Shown here: in pieces, positions 9,568 through 17,901 of the stretch
How the letters are laid out: every line of letters starts with the position of its first letter
Position numbering within the stretch: the first letter of the stretch is position 1
Program-made: the position numbers and the translations under genes
The notes under the pieces: model-generated
Database searches by the model: none
The model's input: the letters and a program-made list of their open reading frames with translations, nothing else
What the model was told of the DNA's origin: nothing
NCBI GenBank assembly: GCA_958348565.1
Contig: CATVZP010000008.1
Span: 1 to 44,670, forward strand
Length of the DNA: 44,670 nucleotides
From: an uncultured Collinsella sp.
GTDB lineage: Bacteria; Actinomycetota; Coriobacteriia; Coriobacteriales; Coriobacteriaceae
Reading direction: 5' to 3'

Positions 9568-9600
9568 GCCCGGCACCTCACTTGCGGTGAAGCGCCGGGC
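9568..9600 (-). terminator. Hairpin terminator between the TPR gene and mreB
   Basis: On the minus strand GCCCGGC (9600-9594) pairs with GCCGGGC (9574-9568), with an inner ACC/GGT extension and a loop of about eight bases. It lies 23 bp after the stop of the TPR gene. The trailing tract (TTGCGCTAGT) is only weakly T-rich, so termination may be imperfect. Confidence 0.65.
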
Positions 9601-9622
9601 AGAGCCAAATCTCATAAGGTCA

Positions 9623-10918
9623 CTACTGGTTGTCAGCGGCCGAGAAATCGATATCGAAGGAGGAAACGGCCCAACCGATATGGTTGTCGGAGCGCACGAA
9701 TTTAACGGTGTACTCCTGCTCGCCGCCCTTGGACAGCGAAGCCTTCACCTTGGCGGTGGTCTCGGTCATAGACTGATCCATACCCTCGATGGAGACGGTG
9801 GCGCCCTGCGGGATCGAGGAGATGATCATCGTCTTGGCGTCCTCGGACAGGCTCGAGGCCAGGCAGGACTCGGCCTTGGCGGTATCGCCGTCACCGGCAG
9901 CCTGGAACAGGTCGGTGATGACGGACTCCTGCGAGGGGTAGCCCATGCCGCGCGTATAAGCATAGCCAAGACCGCCGGCAGCGATCACGATGAGCAGAAG
10001 CAGCACCAGGAAGATCTTAAGACCCGTGTGGCGGTGGCGACGACGAACCTTGGCCTGTTTGCGGTCCTGCTGGACCATCTCGGACTCGGACAGCGTAAAG
10101 AAGCCGGTGTCAGAGGGGTCGGGCATAAACTGACCGGTCGCGCCCGTGGGATCGAGCGGGTCGACAGCCGGAGCGTCCATCGCGGGAGCCGGAGCCGTGG
10201 ACATGGCCGTCTGGGCCGAAAGCGCGGCGAGCGAGTCGTGCACGCGGGCAAGCTCATCGGCCTGCTCGGGCGTGAGCTGGTAGATGCCGTCGGCAGTAGC
10301 GGCGTTAAAGGCATCGAGCGCATCGGAGGGACGGCCGGCGGCGGAAAGCGCTTGGCCCATGCCGGCGTTGAGGGCGCGCGTATCGTCGCGCGGGCCGGCA
10401 AAGTCGATAGCCGTGCGGTAGGTCTCAACGGCGTCCGCGGGGCGGCCGAGCTTGATAAAGCAGCGGCCCAGATCGCCGAGGGCGGCGGCAGGAGCCGGGT
10501 TGGCGCCGTCGATGGCAGCCTGACGGAAGGCAGTACCGGCGTTGGCAAAGTCGCCCGACTGGAACAGCGCGTTGCCCAGACCCAGGTAGGCCTTAAAAGG
10601 CGTGGCGTAGGAAGCGTCCTGGGTAGCTGCAGAGAACGCCTGGGCGGCCGTGGTGTAGTCGCCCACCGCGGCGAGTGCCTTGCCGCGGTTGGTAAGCAGG
10701 GCGCCGCGCTTGCCATAGGCGCCGTCGTTGAGGGCTGCGGCGTAGGCCTCGGCGGCCTCGGCGTACATGCCCAGATGCATCAGGGCGTTGCCGCGCAGGT
10801 GGTCGGCCTCACCCATGATCTCGTTGGGAGTCTTTGCCGCGCCAAGCATCTGGGCGGCAGCGGAAAAATCACCCGCGCGATAAGCGGCGCGGCCCTGTTG
10901 GATCAGCTGGCTATTCAA
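9623..10918 (-). CDS. Tetratricopeptide-repeat protein with a single membrane helix
   Basis: The 431-aa protein begins with a run of TPR-like helical pairs over residues 1-200 (AYRAGDFSAAAQMLGAAKTP; NALFQSGDFANAGTAFRQAA; CFIKLGRPADAVETYRTAID). A linker rich in Pro/Ala follows, then basic residues (KQAKVRRRHRHTG), a strong membrane helix (about 298-320) and an extracytoplasmic domain of about 110 residues. This last part (AESCLASSLSEDAKTMIISS and on) resembles small DUF4878-like beta domains. Such proteins are thought to act as membrane-tethered scaffolds; the partner is unknown. The start is TTG 10918 with AAGGGG upstream. The gene is 11 bp downstream of the cyclophilin gene and is probably cotranscribed with it. 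Confidence 0.8.
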   Translation of the reverse strand: MNSQLIQQGRAAYRAGDFSAAAQMLGAAKTPNEIMGEADHLRGNALMHLGMYAEAAEAYAAALNDGAYGKRGALLTNRGKALAAVGDYTTAAQAFSAATQDASYATPFKAYLGLGNALFQSGDFANAGTAFRQAAIDGANPAPAAALGDLGRCFIKLGRPADAVETYRTAIDFAGPRDDTRALNAGMGQALSAAGRPSDALDAFNAATADGIYQLTPEQADELARVHDSLAALSAQTAMSTAPAPAMDAPAVDPLDPTGATGQFMPDPSDTGFFTLSESEMVQQDRKQAKVRRRHRHTGLKIFLVLLLLIVIAAGGLGYAYTRGMGYPSQESVITDLFQAAGDGDTAKAESCLASSLSEDAKTMIISSIPQGATVSIEGMDQSMTETTAKVKASLSKGGEQEYTVKFVRSDNHIGWAVSSFDIDFSAADNQ

Positions 10919-10929
10919 GGAAGTCCCCT

Positions 10930-11472
10930 TTACTCGTGAACGATCTCGACATGAACGATCTCGTCGCCGGCGCGCAGCTGCGAGATGACGTCGAGGCCCT
11001 CGACCGTGGTGCCAAAGACGGTATAGCCGGAGTCGAGGTTGTGCTGGGCACCCAGGCAGAAGTAGAACTGCGAGCCCGCGGAATCGGGATCCATGGAGCG
11101 AGCCATGGCAAGCGCGCCGTCAACATGGCTGTTGCGCGGATTGGTGGCAAACTCGCCCTTGATGCAGTAGCCGGGACCGCCGGTACCGGGCATGCCGTCG
11201 GGACCCTCAAGGCCGGCAGCGACGTCGGTGCCGGACATATCGCGGGTATTGGGGTCGCCGCCCTGAATCACAAAGCCGGGCACATAGCGATGGAACTTAA
11301 GGCCGTCATAGAAGCCCATCGTGGAAAGCTCGCAAAAGTTCGCCACATGGATGGGGGCGCCCTCACCGTCAAACTTGACCTTGATGGTGCCCTTCGACGT
11401 CTCGATCACCGCGCACTCGTCACCGACGAGCTGGTACTCGGGCGTATAGAGCTCTTTCTTAAAACCAAACAT
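10930..11472 (-). CDS. Cyclophilin-type peptidyl-prolyl cis-trans isomerase
   Basis: The 180-aa protein catalyses cis-trans isomerisation of Xaa-Pro bonds. Cyclophilin signatures are present: FHRYVPGFVIQGGDPNTRD with the catalytic Arg, GTGGPGYCIKGEF, MARSMDPDSAGSQFYFCLG and YTVFGTTVEGLDVI. There is no signal peptide, so it is cytoplasmic. I chose ATG 11472 because GAGGAAGG lies just upstream; a longer frame to 11541 lacks a ribosome-binding site and has an implausible N-terminus. The neighbours (TPR protein downstream, zinc-ribbon membrane protein upstream) suggest general protein handling rather than a specific pathway. Confidence 0.93.
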   Translation of the reverse strand: MFGFKKELYTPEYQLVGDECAVIETSKGTIKVKFDGEGAPIHVANFCELSTMGFYDGLKFHRYVPGFVIQGGDPNTRDMSGTDVAAGLEGPDGMPGTGGPGYCIKGEFATNPRNSHVDGALAMARSMDPDSAGSQFYFCLGAQHNLDSGYTVFGTTVEGLDVISQLRAGDEIVHVEIVHE

Positions 11473-11577
11473 GTGGTTCCTTCCTCGTGCGTTTAAAGCA
11501 TATTTGTACGAATTGTAGCAATAAGCACGGGCTTCCATCAATTGCGCACGCAGGTTATGCCGCCGGAGGGCAACAAA

Positions 11578-12732
11578 TTACGAACGCTGCTGCGGCCTCC
11601 ATGCGCTCACGTTGGCGTCGTACTGGTTAAGCGCGCTATTGCCGCCCTGTGCGATGGGCGCCAGGATCTCGCTCTGACGGGCGCTCAGCGACTCGCCGTC
11701 GGGAATGGACAGCGAGATATCCCAACTCTGGCAGATCACGTCGACGCGCTCGTACATCCACTGGGCAAGCTGCTTTAGATGATCGATGTCTTCCGCATAG
11801 ACCGTGTCGTCCTGAACCTTGAGGTTGTTGAGCTCATCCTGGGTCTTTTTAATCTGATCGCGCAGAGCATAGGCGCTCTGCGACAGCTCCTGGCGGGTGG
11901 AGAGCGGTGTGCGCAGATAGCCGTTATTAAACGAATCGATGACCTCGCCGATCTGGTCATCGTCGCTGTACGACACGATGGTCTGGTACAGGCCGTCGAG
12001 CCTGGTGTAGAGCTGGTCGTCGGTTAAGACAGTCTCCTCCTGAACGACCTCGGACGCATCCTCTTGCTTGGGCTCTTTGTCGGTGGCCTCGCCCTTTTGG
12101 CGCGACGGGAAGGTGGTCTTGGCTGCCTGGCCAAACTGGTCGTAGAAGCCGGGCATGACGCCCATGGGGTCGGCAGTCACAAACCAATAGGCACCACCGC
12201 ACACGGCGGCGAGCACCGCGATGACGATGAGCGGTTTGGGGATATGGCGCTTGTGCTTGTGATAGGCATCCTCGTCGGGGTGGACCTTGCGCTTGGGCTT
12301 TTGCTTTTTGGGCTGGGCATCATCGCGCAGGGACACCGGCGTGGGGATATCGACCTTGGGGATGCCAAAGTCCTTATCGAAGGCAGGCAACACGCAGGTC
12401 TCGTTGGGGTCGGCTGCGTCGGAGAGCACCGCGGCGGCAGATGCCGGCGCGTGGGGCACCTCGGTATCGATCTGCTCCTGCGTCAGGCGCGGAAAGCCGG
12501 CCGTACGCCCTGCGGCCAGGTCGGATGCGGCCGCGTCCTCGGAAAGGATGCCCGGCGCGGGGCGTCCACACTTGGGACAGGTGCGGTCATGCGGGGACAG
12601 ACGAGCGCCGCAGCCGTCGCAGAACACGAACTCGGTATGCTCGGGGCCATCGCCCGGACCAACGTATGCGTTGCAATAGGGGCAGAACGAGGCGCCGTCC
12701 TCGATGGTCTTTAAGCAATGCGGGCAGATCAC
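11578..12732 (-). CDS. Zinc-ribbon membrane protein of unknown function
   Basis: The protein starts with a double zinc ribbon: CPHC and CPYC near residues 3-18, then CDGC and CPKC near 40-58, ligands for two zinc ions. A flexible acidic/proline segment, a basic stretch (KPKRKVHPDEDAYHKHKRH) and one membrane helix (LIVIAVLAAVCGGAYWFVTA) follow. The C-terminal part is a helical extracytoplasmic region rich in Gln/Asp (YALRDQIKKTQDELNNLKVQ). I prefer GTG 12732 (384 aa) because AGAGG lies five bases upstream and it gives the usual MICPHC start; a TTG at 12762 would add ten residues. Zinc-ribbon-TM proteins are common in Coriobacteriia; no function can be assigned. Confidence 0.78.
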   Translation of the reverse strand: MICPHCLKTIEDGASFCPYCNAYVGPGDGPEHTEFVFCDGCGARLSPHDRTCPKCGRPAPGILSEDAAASDLAAGRTAGFPRLTQEQIDTEVPHAPASAAAVLSDAADPNETCVLPAFDKDFGIPKVDIPTPVSLRDDAQPKKQKPKRKVHPDEDAYHKHKRHIPKPLIVIAVLAAVCGGAYWFVTADPMGVMPGFYDQFGQAAKTTFPSRQKGEATDKEPKQEDASEVVQEETVLTDDQLYTRLDGLYQTIVSYSDDDQIGEVIDSFNNGYLRTPLSTRQELSQSAYALRDQIKKTQDELNNLKVQDDTVYAEDIDHLKQLAQWMYERVDVICQSWDISLSIPDGESLSARQSEILAPIAQGGNSALNQYDANVSAWRPQQRS

Positions 12733-12846
12733 GGCATCCTCTTTCCGAAGCAATTCAAACAATTGAGGTTAGAGCATAACATCGACACGGCCCCACAAGC
12801 GCAAGGCACCAATTCAACATCGCAGGACATCCCCGAAAGCCGCGGA

Positions 12847-15567
12847 CTACTTCTTTTTCTTGGGCATCGAGACTTTGATGCCCTGGGCCGATTTGGTCAC
12901 GCGGGAGCGCTTGGCACCGGCACTCTTCTTTTTCTTGGGCTGGGTCTGGGCCACGCCCTCGAGTGCGTGTGCCTCGGCCTCGCGAGCAGTACGGCTCTCA
13001 CGGCGCTGCGCCATATCGGCGGCAACGCGCTTGGCAAAACGCTCGGCGGTCGATCCCGTCGAGCTCACCTTGCCGCCGCCGCGGCCCAGGCGAACGCGCA
13101 CGCCACGGCCAAAGCCGGTAGCCGCATGACGGCGACGGGGCTTAAGCGAGTCCATCATCGTGGCAAGCTTAAAGAACACCGCACAGGTAAAGACGATGAT
13201 AACCGCCAAGATGACCATCTGGCCCATCGACAGGTTGGCGATGGACAGCAGCTCCGGGAACCCGATAACGCCCGTCAAAATACCGGCGACGACAAACACG
13301 AAAAGCACCACGCGCAAGGGCGTGAGCGGCTGCGAGATGCGCCAGATCAGGCTGACACTCGCCGCGCACGACGTGAGCAGGCACATGGTCGAAAGCGTAA
13401 GCTGGCTAAAGCCAAATACGCGCGCCACAAAGATATCGAGCGCCGCGGCCAAAATGACCGCAATCGACGCCGGCAGCGCACGCTTAAGCACGTTGGTCAA
13501 GAACGACCCCTTCACGCGGGCGTTGTTAGGCTCCAGGCCCAGCACAAAGCCCGGCGCGCCGATGCAGAAGAAGTTGATGAGCGTCATCTGAATGGGCTCG
13601 AAGGGATACGGCGGCAGCGCGATGCACAGCGCCGCCAGGCCCATCGAGAAAAGCGTCTTGGTCAGAAAGAGCGCGGCAGAGCGCTGCAGGTTATTGATGG
13701 AACGACGGCCCTCGGCCACCACAGCGGGCATCGAGGCAAAGTCGTTATCGACGAGCACGATCTCGGCCACATTGCGCGCGGCATCGGAGCCGGCGGCCAT
13801 CGCCACGGAGCAGTCGGCCTCCTTGAGCGCCAGCACGTCGTTGACGCCGTCGCCCGTCATGGCCACGGTGTGCCCGCGGCGCTTGAGCGCCTGTACGAGC
13901 TCGCGCTTCTGTTGCGGCGTCACACGCCCAAAGACGTGATAGCGGTCCACCGCCGCATCAATCTTGGACGGCGTATCGAGCGTCGTAGCGTCGACGTAGG
14001 CATCGGCGCCCGGCACGCCCACCACGCGCGCGATCGACGACACCGTACGCGGGTCGTCGCCGCTGATCACGTTGAGGGTCACGCCCTGCTCGTTAAAGTA
14101 GCCGATAGTCTCGGCCGCCGAGGTGCGGATCTCATCGCGAATGGTCACAAAGCCCACGGGCTCGGCCTCGCCCACCATATCGCCGTCGGGCGTAAAGCCG
14201 TCCACACGGGCTACCACAAGCACGCGGCAAGTGTCGGCAAGCTCGGCCACACGATTCTCGACCTGCGCAAATGCGCGATCAGAGAGCACAAACTGCGCGG
14301 CACCCATCACATAGGAGCCCTGCGCAAACGACGCACCGCTCCACTTTTTGGACGACGAGAACGGAATGACCGACAGCGGCTCGGACACCTCGACCGGACG
14401 ATCGGCGTAGTAGTTGAGCAGCGCCTGACAGGTCTCGTTGGCATCCGCCGAGGTCGCACGTGCCACGTTGGCAAGCGCAAAGTCGAGCACCGTGGTCTCG
14501 ACAGGGACAGCTGCCTCGTCCGAGTCCGCGCCAAAGCCAACACCCTCAACAGGCAGCGGGTAGGTGCCCTCGACCTCCATACGGCCCGAGGTAATGGTGC
14601 CCGTCTTGTCCAGGCACAGCACGTCGACGCGCGCGAGCGTCTCGATGCAGTAAAGCTGCTGTGCCAGCACCTTGCGACGCGCCAGGCGCACCGTGGCAAT
14701 CGCGAGCACCGACGAGGTCAGCAGCACCAGGCCCTGCGGAATCATGCCCAGCAGGGCACCCACCGTGGACAGCAGCGCCGAAGAAGGCACACGACCGGCC
14801 AGCAGCTCGGAGAAGCACCAGGAAAGCGCGCTATCGCCCGGGGTTCCCGCGGCATCCCACAGCTCGCTCACACTCGAGGAAAAGAGCGCCAGACCAATCG
14901 GAATCATGATAATGCTCGCGAACCGCACGATGGCGTTGAGTGCGTTCATGATCTCGGAATTGACCTTTTTGACGTACTTGGCCTCGTTGTTGATCTTTGC
15001 CACGTAGTTATCGGCGCCGACATGGATCACGCGGGCGCGTAGCAGGCCCGAGTCGATAAAACTGCCGCTCATGAGCTCGGAGCCTGGCTGTTTCTTGATG
15101 AGGTCGCTCTCGCCCGTTAGCAGGCTCTCGTTGACGAGCGCCTCGCCCGACACCACCACGGCGTCGGCGGGAATCTGGTCACCGCGCCCCAGGCGAATGA
15201 TATCGTCGAGCACGATCTGGTCCAGGTCAAGCTCCACCTCGGCGCCGTCGCGCACCGCGATGGCCTTCTTAGAGGTGAGCAGCGTAAGCTTGTCGACCAT
15301 CCGCTTAGAACGCATGGACTGAATGACGCCAATTGCCGTGTTCAAGAACACCACGAACAGGAACGTCAGGTTCTTAAACGAACCGGTCAGCAACACCAAA
15401 AACGCCAAGACCACGTTGATCAAGTTAAACAGCGTGCAGAGGTTCTCGATGATGAGCTCTTTGACCGACTTGGTCTTGAGCTCCATGTTGCGGTTGATCT
15501 TACCGGCGGCGATGCGCTCCTCGACCTCGGCGGTCGAGAGTCCGCGCTCGATATCCGTTGTTGCCAT
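12847..15567 (-). CDS. CtpE-like P-type cation-transporting ATPase
   Basis: This protein of about 906 aa pumps a cation across the membrane using ATP. It has the actuator loop LLTGESDLIKK, the phosphorylation site CLDKTGTITSG, the hinge VAMTGDGVNDVLALKEADCS, and about ten membrane helices split before and after the catalytic domains. The helix-4 motif reads IPQGLVLLTS rather than PEGLP, which fits the CtpE branch (calcium uptake is reported for mycobacterial CtpE) better than classical PacL/SERCA pumps. The C-terminal ~80 residues are a cytoplasmic Lys/Arg-rich tail ending SMPKKKK, unusual for the family. ATG 15567 (MATTDIERG) is preferred; ATG 15579 is possible. Longer frames would run into the tRNA gene. 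Confidence 0.9.
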   Translation of the reverse strand: MATTDIERGLSTAEVEERIAAGKINRNMELKTKSVKELIIENLCTLFNLINVVLAFLVLLTGSFKNLTFLFVVFLNTAIGVIQSMRSKRMVDKLTLLTSKKAIAVRDGAEVELDLDQIVLDDIIRLGRGDQIPADAVVVSGEALVNESLLTGESDLIKKQPGSELMSGSFIDSGLLRARVIHVGADNYVAKINNEAKYVKKVNSEIMNALNAIVRFASIIMIPIGLALFSSSVSELWDAAGTPGDSALSWCFSELLAGRVPSSALLSTVGALLGMIPQGLVLLTSSVLAIATVRLARRKVLAQQLYCIETLARVDVLCLDKTGTITSGRMEVEGTYPLPVEGVGFGADSDEAAVPVETTVLDFALANVARATSADANETCQALLNYYADRPVEVSEPLSVIPFSSSKKWSGASFAQGSYVMGAAQFVLSDRAFAQVENRVAELADTCRVLVVARVDGFTPDGDMVGEAEPVGFVTIRDEIRTSAAETIGYFNEQGVTLNVISGDDPRTVSSIARVVGVPGADAYVDATTLDTPSKIDAAVDRYHVFGRVTPQQKRELVQALKRRGHTVAMTGDGVNDVLALKEADCSVAMAAGSDAARNVAEIVLVDNDFASMPAVVAEGRRSINNLQRSAALFLTKTLFSMGLAALCIALPPYPFEPIQMTLINFFCIGAPGFVLGLEPNNARVKGSFLTNVLKRALPASIAVILAAALDIFVARVFGFSQLTLSTMCLLTSCAASVSLIWRISQPLTPLRVVLFVFVVAGILTGVIGFPELLSIANLSMGQMVILAVIIVFTCAVFFKLATMMDSLKPRRRHAATGFGRGVRVRLGRGGGKVSSTGSTAERFAKRVAADMAQRRESRTAREAEAHALEGVAQTQPKKKKSAGAKRSRVTKSAQGIKVSMPKKKK

Positions 15568-15645
15568 ACCACGTCCCATCACGTCGCGTCGGTATAAGAA
15601 AACCGCCCGGACCATGCGAGGTTCGGACGGTCTTACGTTCGATGG

Positions 15646-15719
15646 TGCCCCATGTTGGATTCGAACCAACGGCCTTCTGCTCCGGAGGCAGACGCTCTAA
15701 TCCCCTGAGCTAATAGGGC
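15646..15719 (-). tRNA. tRNA-Arg (anticodon CCG)
   Basis: Reading the minus strand, GCCCTAT pairs with ATGGGGC as the acceptor stem (one G-U), with A as discriminator. The D arm is GCTC/GAGC, the anticodon stem TCTGC/GCAGA carries loop CTCCGGA, giving anticodon CCG (reads CGG, arginine). The T arm is GTTGG-TTCGAAT-CCAAC. CCA is not encoded. All helices close without mismatch. It lies 78 bp upstream of the ATPase start on the same strand. Confidence 0.95.
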
Positions 15720-15730
15720 GAACGGTAGGC

Positions 15731-15760
15731 ATTATACCCAAGTGCGCCACGGGCTAACAA
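15731..15760 (-). promoter_or_regulatory. Sigma-70-type promoter of tRNA-Arg
   Basis: On the minus strand a TTGTTA -35 box (15760-15755) is followed after 18 bases by a perfect TATAAT -10 box (15736-15731). Initiation would fall a few bases before the mature tRNA 5' end at 15719. Confidence 0.7.
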
Positions 15761-15836
15761 AATAATAGAAAAAGCTTTGCAATTACGTGGGAGACGCGCC
15801 GCGACGGTGCGCTTTAGGCGGCAAAAGCGAGTCAGA

Positions 15837-15888
15837 TAGTATAAACTCTCATGCACATATATAACGGCTCGCGATGCGGGCCGTTTTT
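15837..15888 (+). promoter_or_regulatory. Possible aroF promoter and terminator-like leader hairpin (attenuator candidate)
   Basis: A TAGTATAAA segment at 15837-15845 could be a -10 box, with a weak TTTAGG (15813-15818) as -35. Downstream, 15863-15872 and 15876-15885 form a 10-bp stem (one G-U) with loop GAT, running into a T5 tract (15884-15888). This is a rho-independent terminator shape on the plus strand, placed before aroF with no gene upstream for it to end, so it may be an attenuator of the aromatic operon. An ATG at 15851, in the likely start region of the transcript, opens a 24-codon frame through the hairpin whose TGA overlaps the aroF ATG. It contains one Tyr and one Phe codon. Confidence 0.45.
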
Positions 15889-15921
15889 GCAAGGGTTATC
15901 CATCGAGGTGAGAGGCACACC

Positions 15922-16947
15922 ATGATTGCGATTTTAAAGCAGAGCGCCAGCGACGAGGCCGTAAGCCACATCGTCAGCTGGATCGAGAAAAAAGGACTCA
16001 AGACCGACGTCTCGCGCGGCGAGAACGAGACCATCATCGGCCTGGTGGGCGATACGACCAAGATCGACCCGTTCCTGCTCGAGTCCATGGACGTCGTCGA
16101 GCGCGTGCAGCGCGTCTCCGAGCCGTTCAAGCGCGCCAACCGCAAGTTCCACCCCGAGGACTCCGTCATCGACTGCGGCCACGGCGTCAAGATCGGCGGC
16201 GACCAGTTCCAGGTCATCGCCGGCCCGTGCTCCGTCGAGGGCGAGAACCTCATCCGCATCGCCCGCCGCGTGAAGGCCGCCGGCGCTACGATGCTGCGCG
16301 GTGGCGCCTACAAGCCCCGCACCTCCCCGTACGCCTACCAGGGCATGGGTCCCGCCGGCCTGGACCTGCTGTGCGAGGCATCCGCCGAGCTCGACATGCC
16401 GATCGTCACCGAGATCATGGACCCGCGCGACGTGCAGGTCTTCCTCGACAAGAAGATCGACGTCATGCAGATCGGCGCTCGCAACGCCCAGAACTTCCCC
16501 CTGCTCAAGGAAGTCGGCAAGACGCAGACCCCGATCCTGCTCAAGCGCGGCATGTCCGGCACCGTCGACGAGCTGCTCATGGCAGCCGAGTACATCATGA
16601 GCGAGGGCAACGACAACGTCATCCTGTGCGAGCGCGGCATTCGCACCTTCGAGACCCGCACCCGCAACACCTTCGACCTCAACGCCGTGCCGGTGCTGCA
16701 CCACCTGTCGCACCTGCCCGTCGTCGCCGACCCCAGCCACGCCACCGGTTACACCCGCTATGTTGAGCCCATGGCGCTCGCCGCGACTGCCTGCGGCGCC
16801 AACGGTCTGGAGATCGAGGTCCACGACGACCCGAGCCACGCTTGGTCCGACGGCGCTCAGGCCCTCACCCCCGACCAGTTCGACGACACTATGCGCCGCA
16901 TCCGCGCCATCCGCGAGGTCGTCTGCCAAGAGACCGTTCAGGAGTAG
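15922..16947 (+). CDS. aroF: 3-deoxy-7-phosphoheptulonate (DAHP) synthase
   Basis: The 341-aa enzyme condenses phosphoenolpyruvate and erythrose 4-phosphate, the first step of the shikimate pathway. Residues 1-70 are a ferredoxin-like regulatory domain (IAILKQSASDEAVSHIVSWI), the Thermotoga-type arrangement linked to feedback inhibition by Tyr or Phe. The barrel shows QVIAGPCSVEGENLI, MLRGGAYKPRTSPYAYQG, QIGARNAQNF, LLKRGMSGTVDELL, and the metal-binding PVVADPSHATGY and EIEVHDDPSHAWSDG. ATG 15922 follows GGTGAGAGG. It heads the aromatic operon, and a leader hairpin upstream suggests transcriptional control. Confidence 0.96.
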   Translation: MIAILKQSASDEAVSHIVSWIEKKGLKTDVSRGENETIIGLVGDTTKIDPFLLESMDVVERVQRVSEPFKRANRKFHPEDSVIDCGHGVKIGGDQFQVIAGPCSVEGENLIRIARRVKAAGATMLRGGAYKPRTSPYAYQGMGPAGLDLLCEASAELDMPIVTEIMDPRDVQVFLDKKIDVMQIGARNAQNFPLLKEVGKTQTPILLKRGMSGTVDELLMAAEYIMSEGNDNVILCERGIRTFETRTRNTFDLNAVPVLHHLSHLPVVADPSHATGYTRYVEPMALAATACGANGLEIEVHDDPSHAWSDGAQALTPDQFDDTMRRIRAIREVVCQETVQE

Positions 16948-16950
16948 CCC

Positions 16951-17865
16951 ATGGGTACGGTGAGAAACGCACGCGTTAACCAAGGTGGCCCCAAGTGCGC
17001 CGGCATCGTGGGCCTGGGCCTCATCGGCGGCAGCTTTGCCCGCGGCTATGCGCAGGCGGGCGTCCGCGTGCTGGCCTGGGACCCCGACGACGACGTCATG
17101 ACGGCCGCCAGCATGGGCACCGTTGCCGGCGAGCTCAACGACGAGACGCTCGGCGAATGCGACATCATCGTCCTGGCATGCTACCCCGAGGCCTGCATCG
17201 AGTGGCTCGAGGCGCACGCCCAGGCACTCGCCGACGCCACCGACACCGAGGCCATCATGGGCCCCGTGGTGATCGATACCGTGGGCGTCAAGGGCATCGT
17301 GTGCGAGCGCGCCTTTGAGCTTGCCCGCGAGCACGGTTTTTACTTTGTAGGCGCGCACCCCATGGCGGGCACGCAGTTCTCGGGCTACGCGCATTCCCGC
17401 GCCGACCTGTTCCAGGGCGCACCGCTCGTGCTCGTACCGCCCGCAGTGGACGACGCGCTTAAGCTGGAGCTTTTGGGCCAGGTGCGCGAGATGGTACGCC
17501 CCTTAGGCTTTGGCAAGTTCAGCGTAACGAGCGCCGCCGAGCACGACCGCGTCATCGCCTTTACGAGCCAGCTCGCGCACGTCGTCTCCAACGCCTATGT
17601 TAAGAGCCCGACCGCTCAGGTCCATCACGGCTTTTCGGCCGGCAGCTACCGCGACCTCACCCGCGTGGCGCATCTCAATCCGCAGATGTGGTCCGAGCTC
17701 ATGATCGACGACGCCGATGCGCTCGCCTTCGAGATTGACCATCTGATCGAATCGCTCGGCGCCTACAGTCGCGCCCTTAAGGACCGCGACCAGCGCTATC
17801 TGGAGAATCTCCTTGCCGAGGGCGACCGCATCAAGCGCGCGCTCGACGACGAGGCCTCCCACTAG
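16951..17865 (+). CDS. tyrA: Prephenate dehydrogenase
   Basis: The 304-aa protein oxidatively decarboxylates prephenate to 4-hydroxyphenylpyruvate, the tyrosine branch. The Rossmann motif GIVGLGLIGGSFARGYAQAG is near residue 18; DTVGVKG and the substrate-binding GAHPMAGTQFSGYAHSRADL segment follow, and FTSQLAHVVSNAY begins the helical C-terminal domain. There is no ACT or chorismate mutase domain, so it is monofunctional and mutase activity comes from PheA. ATG 16951 lies 3 bp after the aroF stop, with AGGAG inside the aroF end. Confidence 0.95.
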   Translation: MGTVRNARVNQGGPKCAGIVGLGLIGGSFARGYAQAGVRVLAWDPDDDVMTAASMGTVAGELNDETLGECDIIVLACYPEACIEWLEAHAQALADATDTEAIMGPVVIDTVGVKGIVCERAFELAREHGFYFVGAHPMAGTQFSGYAHSRADLFQGAPLVLVPPAVDDALKLELLGQVREMVRPLGFGKFSVTSAAEHDRVIAFTSQLAHVVSNAYVKSPTAQVHHGFSAGSYRDLTRVAHLNPQMWSELMIDDADALAFEIDHLIESLGAYSRALKDRDQRYLENLLAEGDRIKRALDDEASH

Positions 17866-17901
17866 ACCACCCATCACGCCAGGTCGAAAGGACCTAAGCT
17901 T

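Noticed and set aside
12718..15042. A 774-codon plus-strand open frame opposite the P-type ATPase gene
   Set aside because: It is the antisense shadow of a G+C-rich gene with fully conserved ATPase motifs; composition is His/Arg-rich with no domain or ribosome-binding site.
15934..17394. A 486-codon minus-strand frame opposite aroF and tyrA
   Set aside because: It mirrors two genes with complete family motifs; the Val/Gly/Asp/His-rich translation is typical of an antisense artefact.
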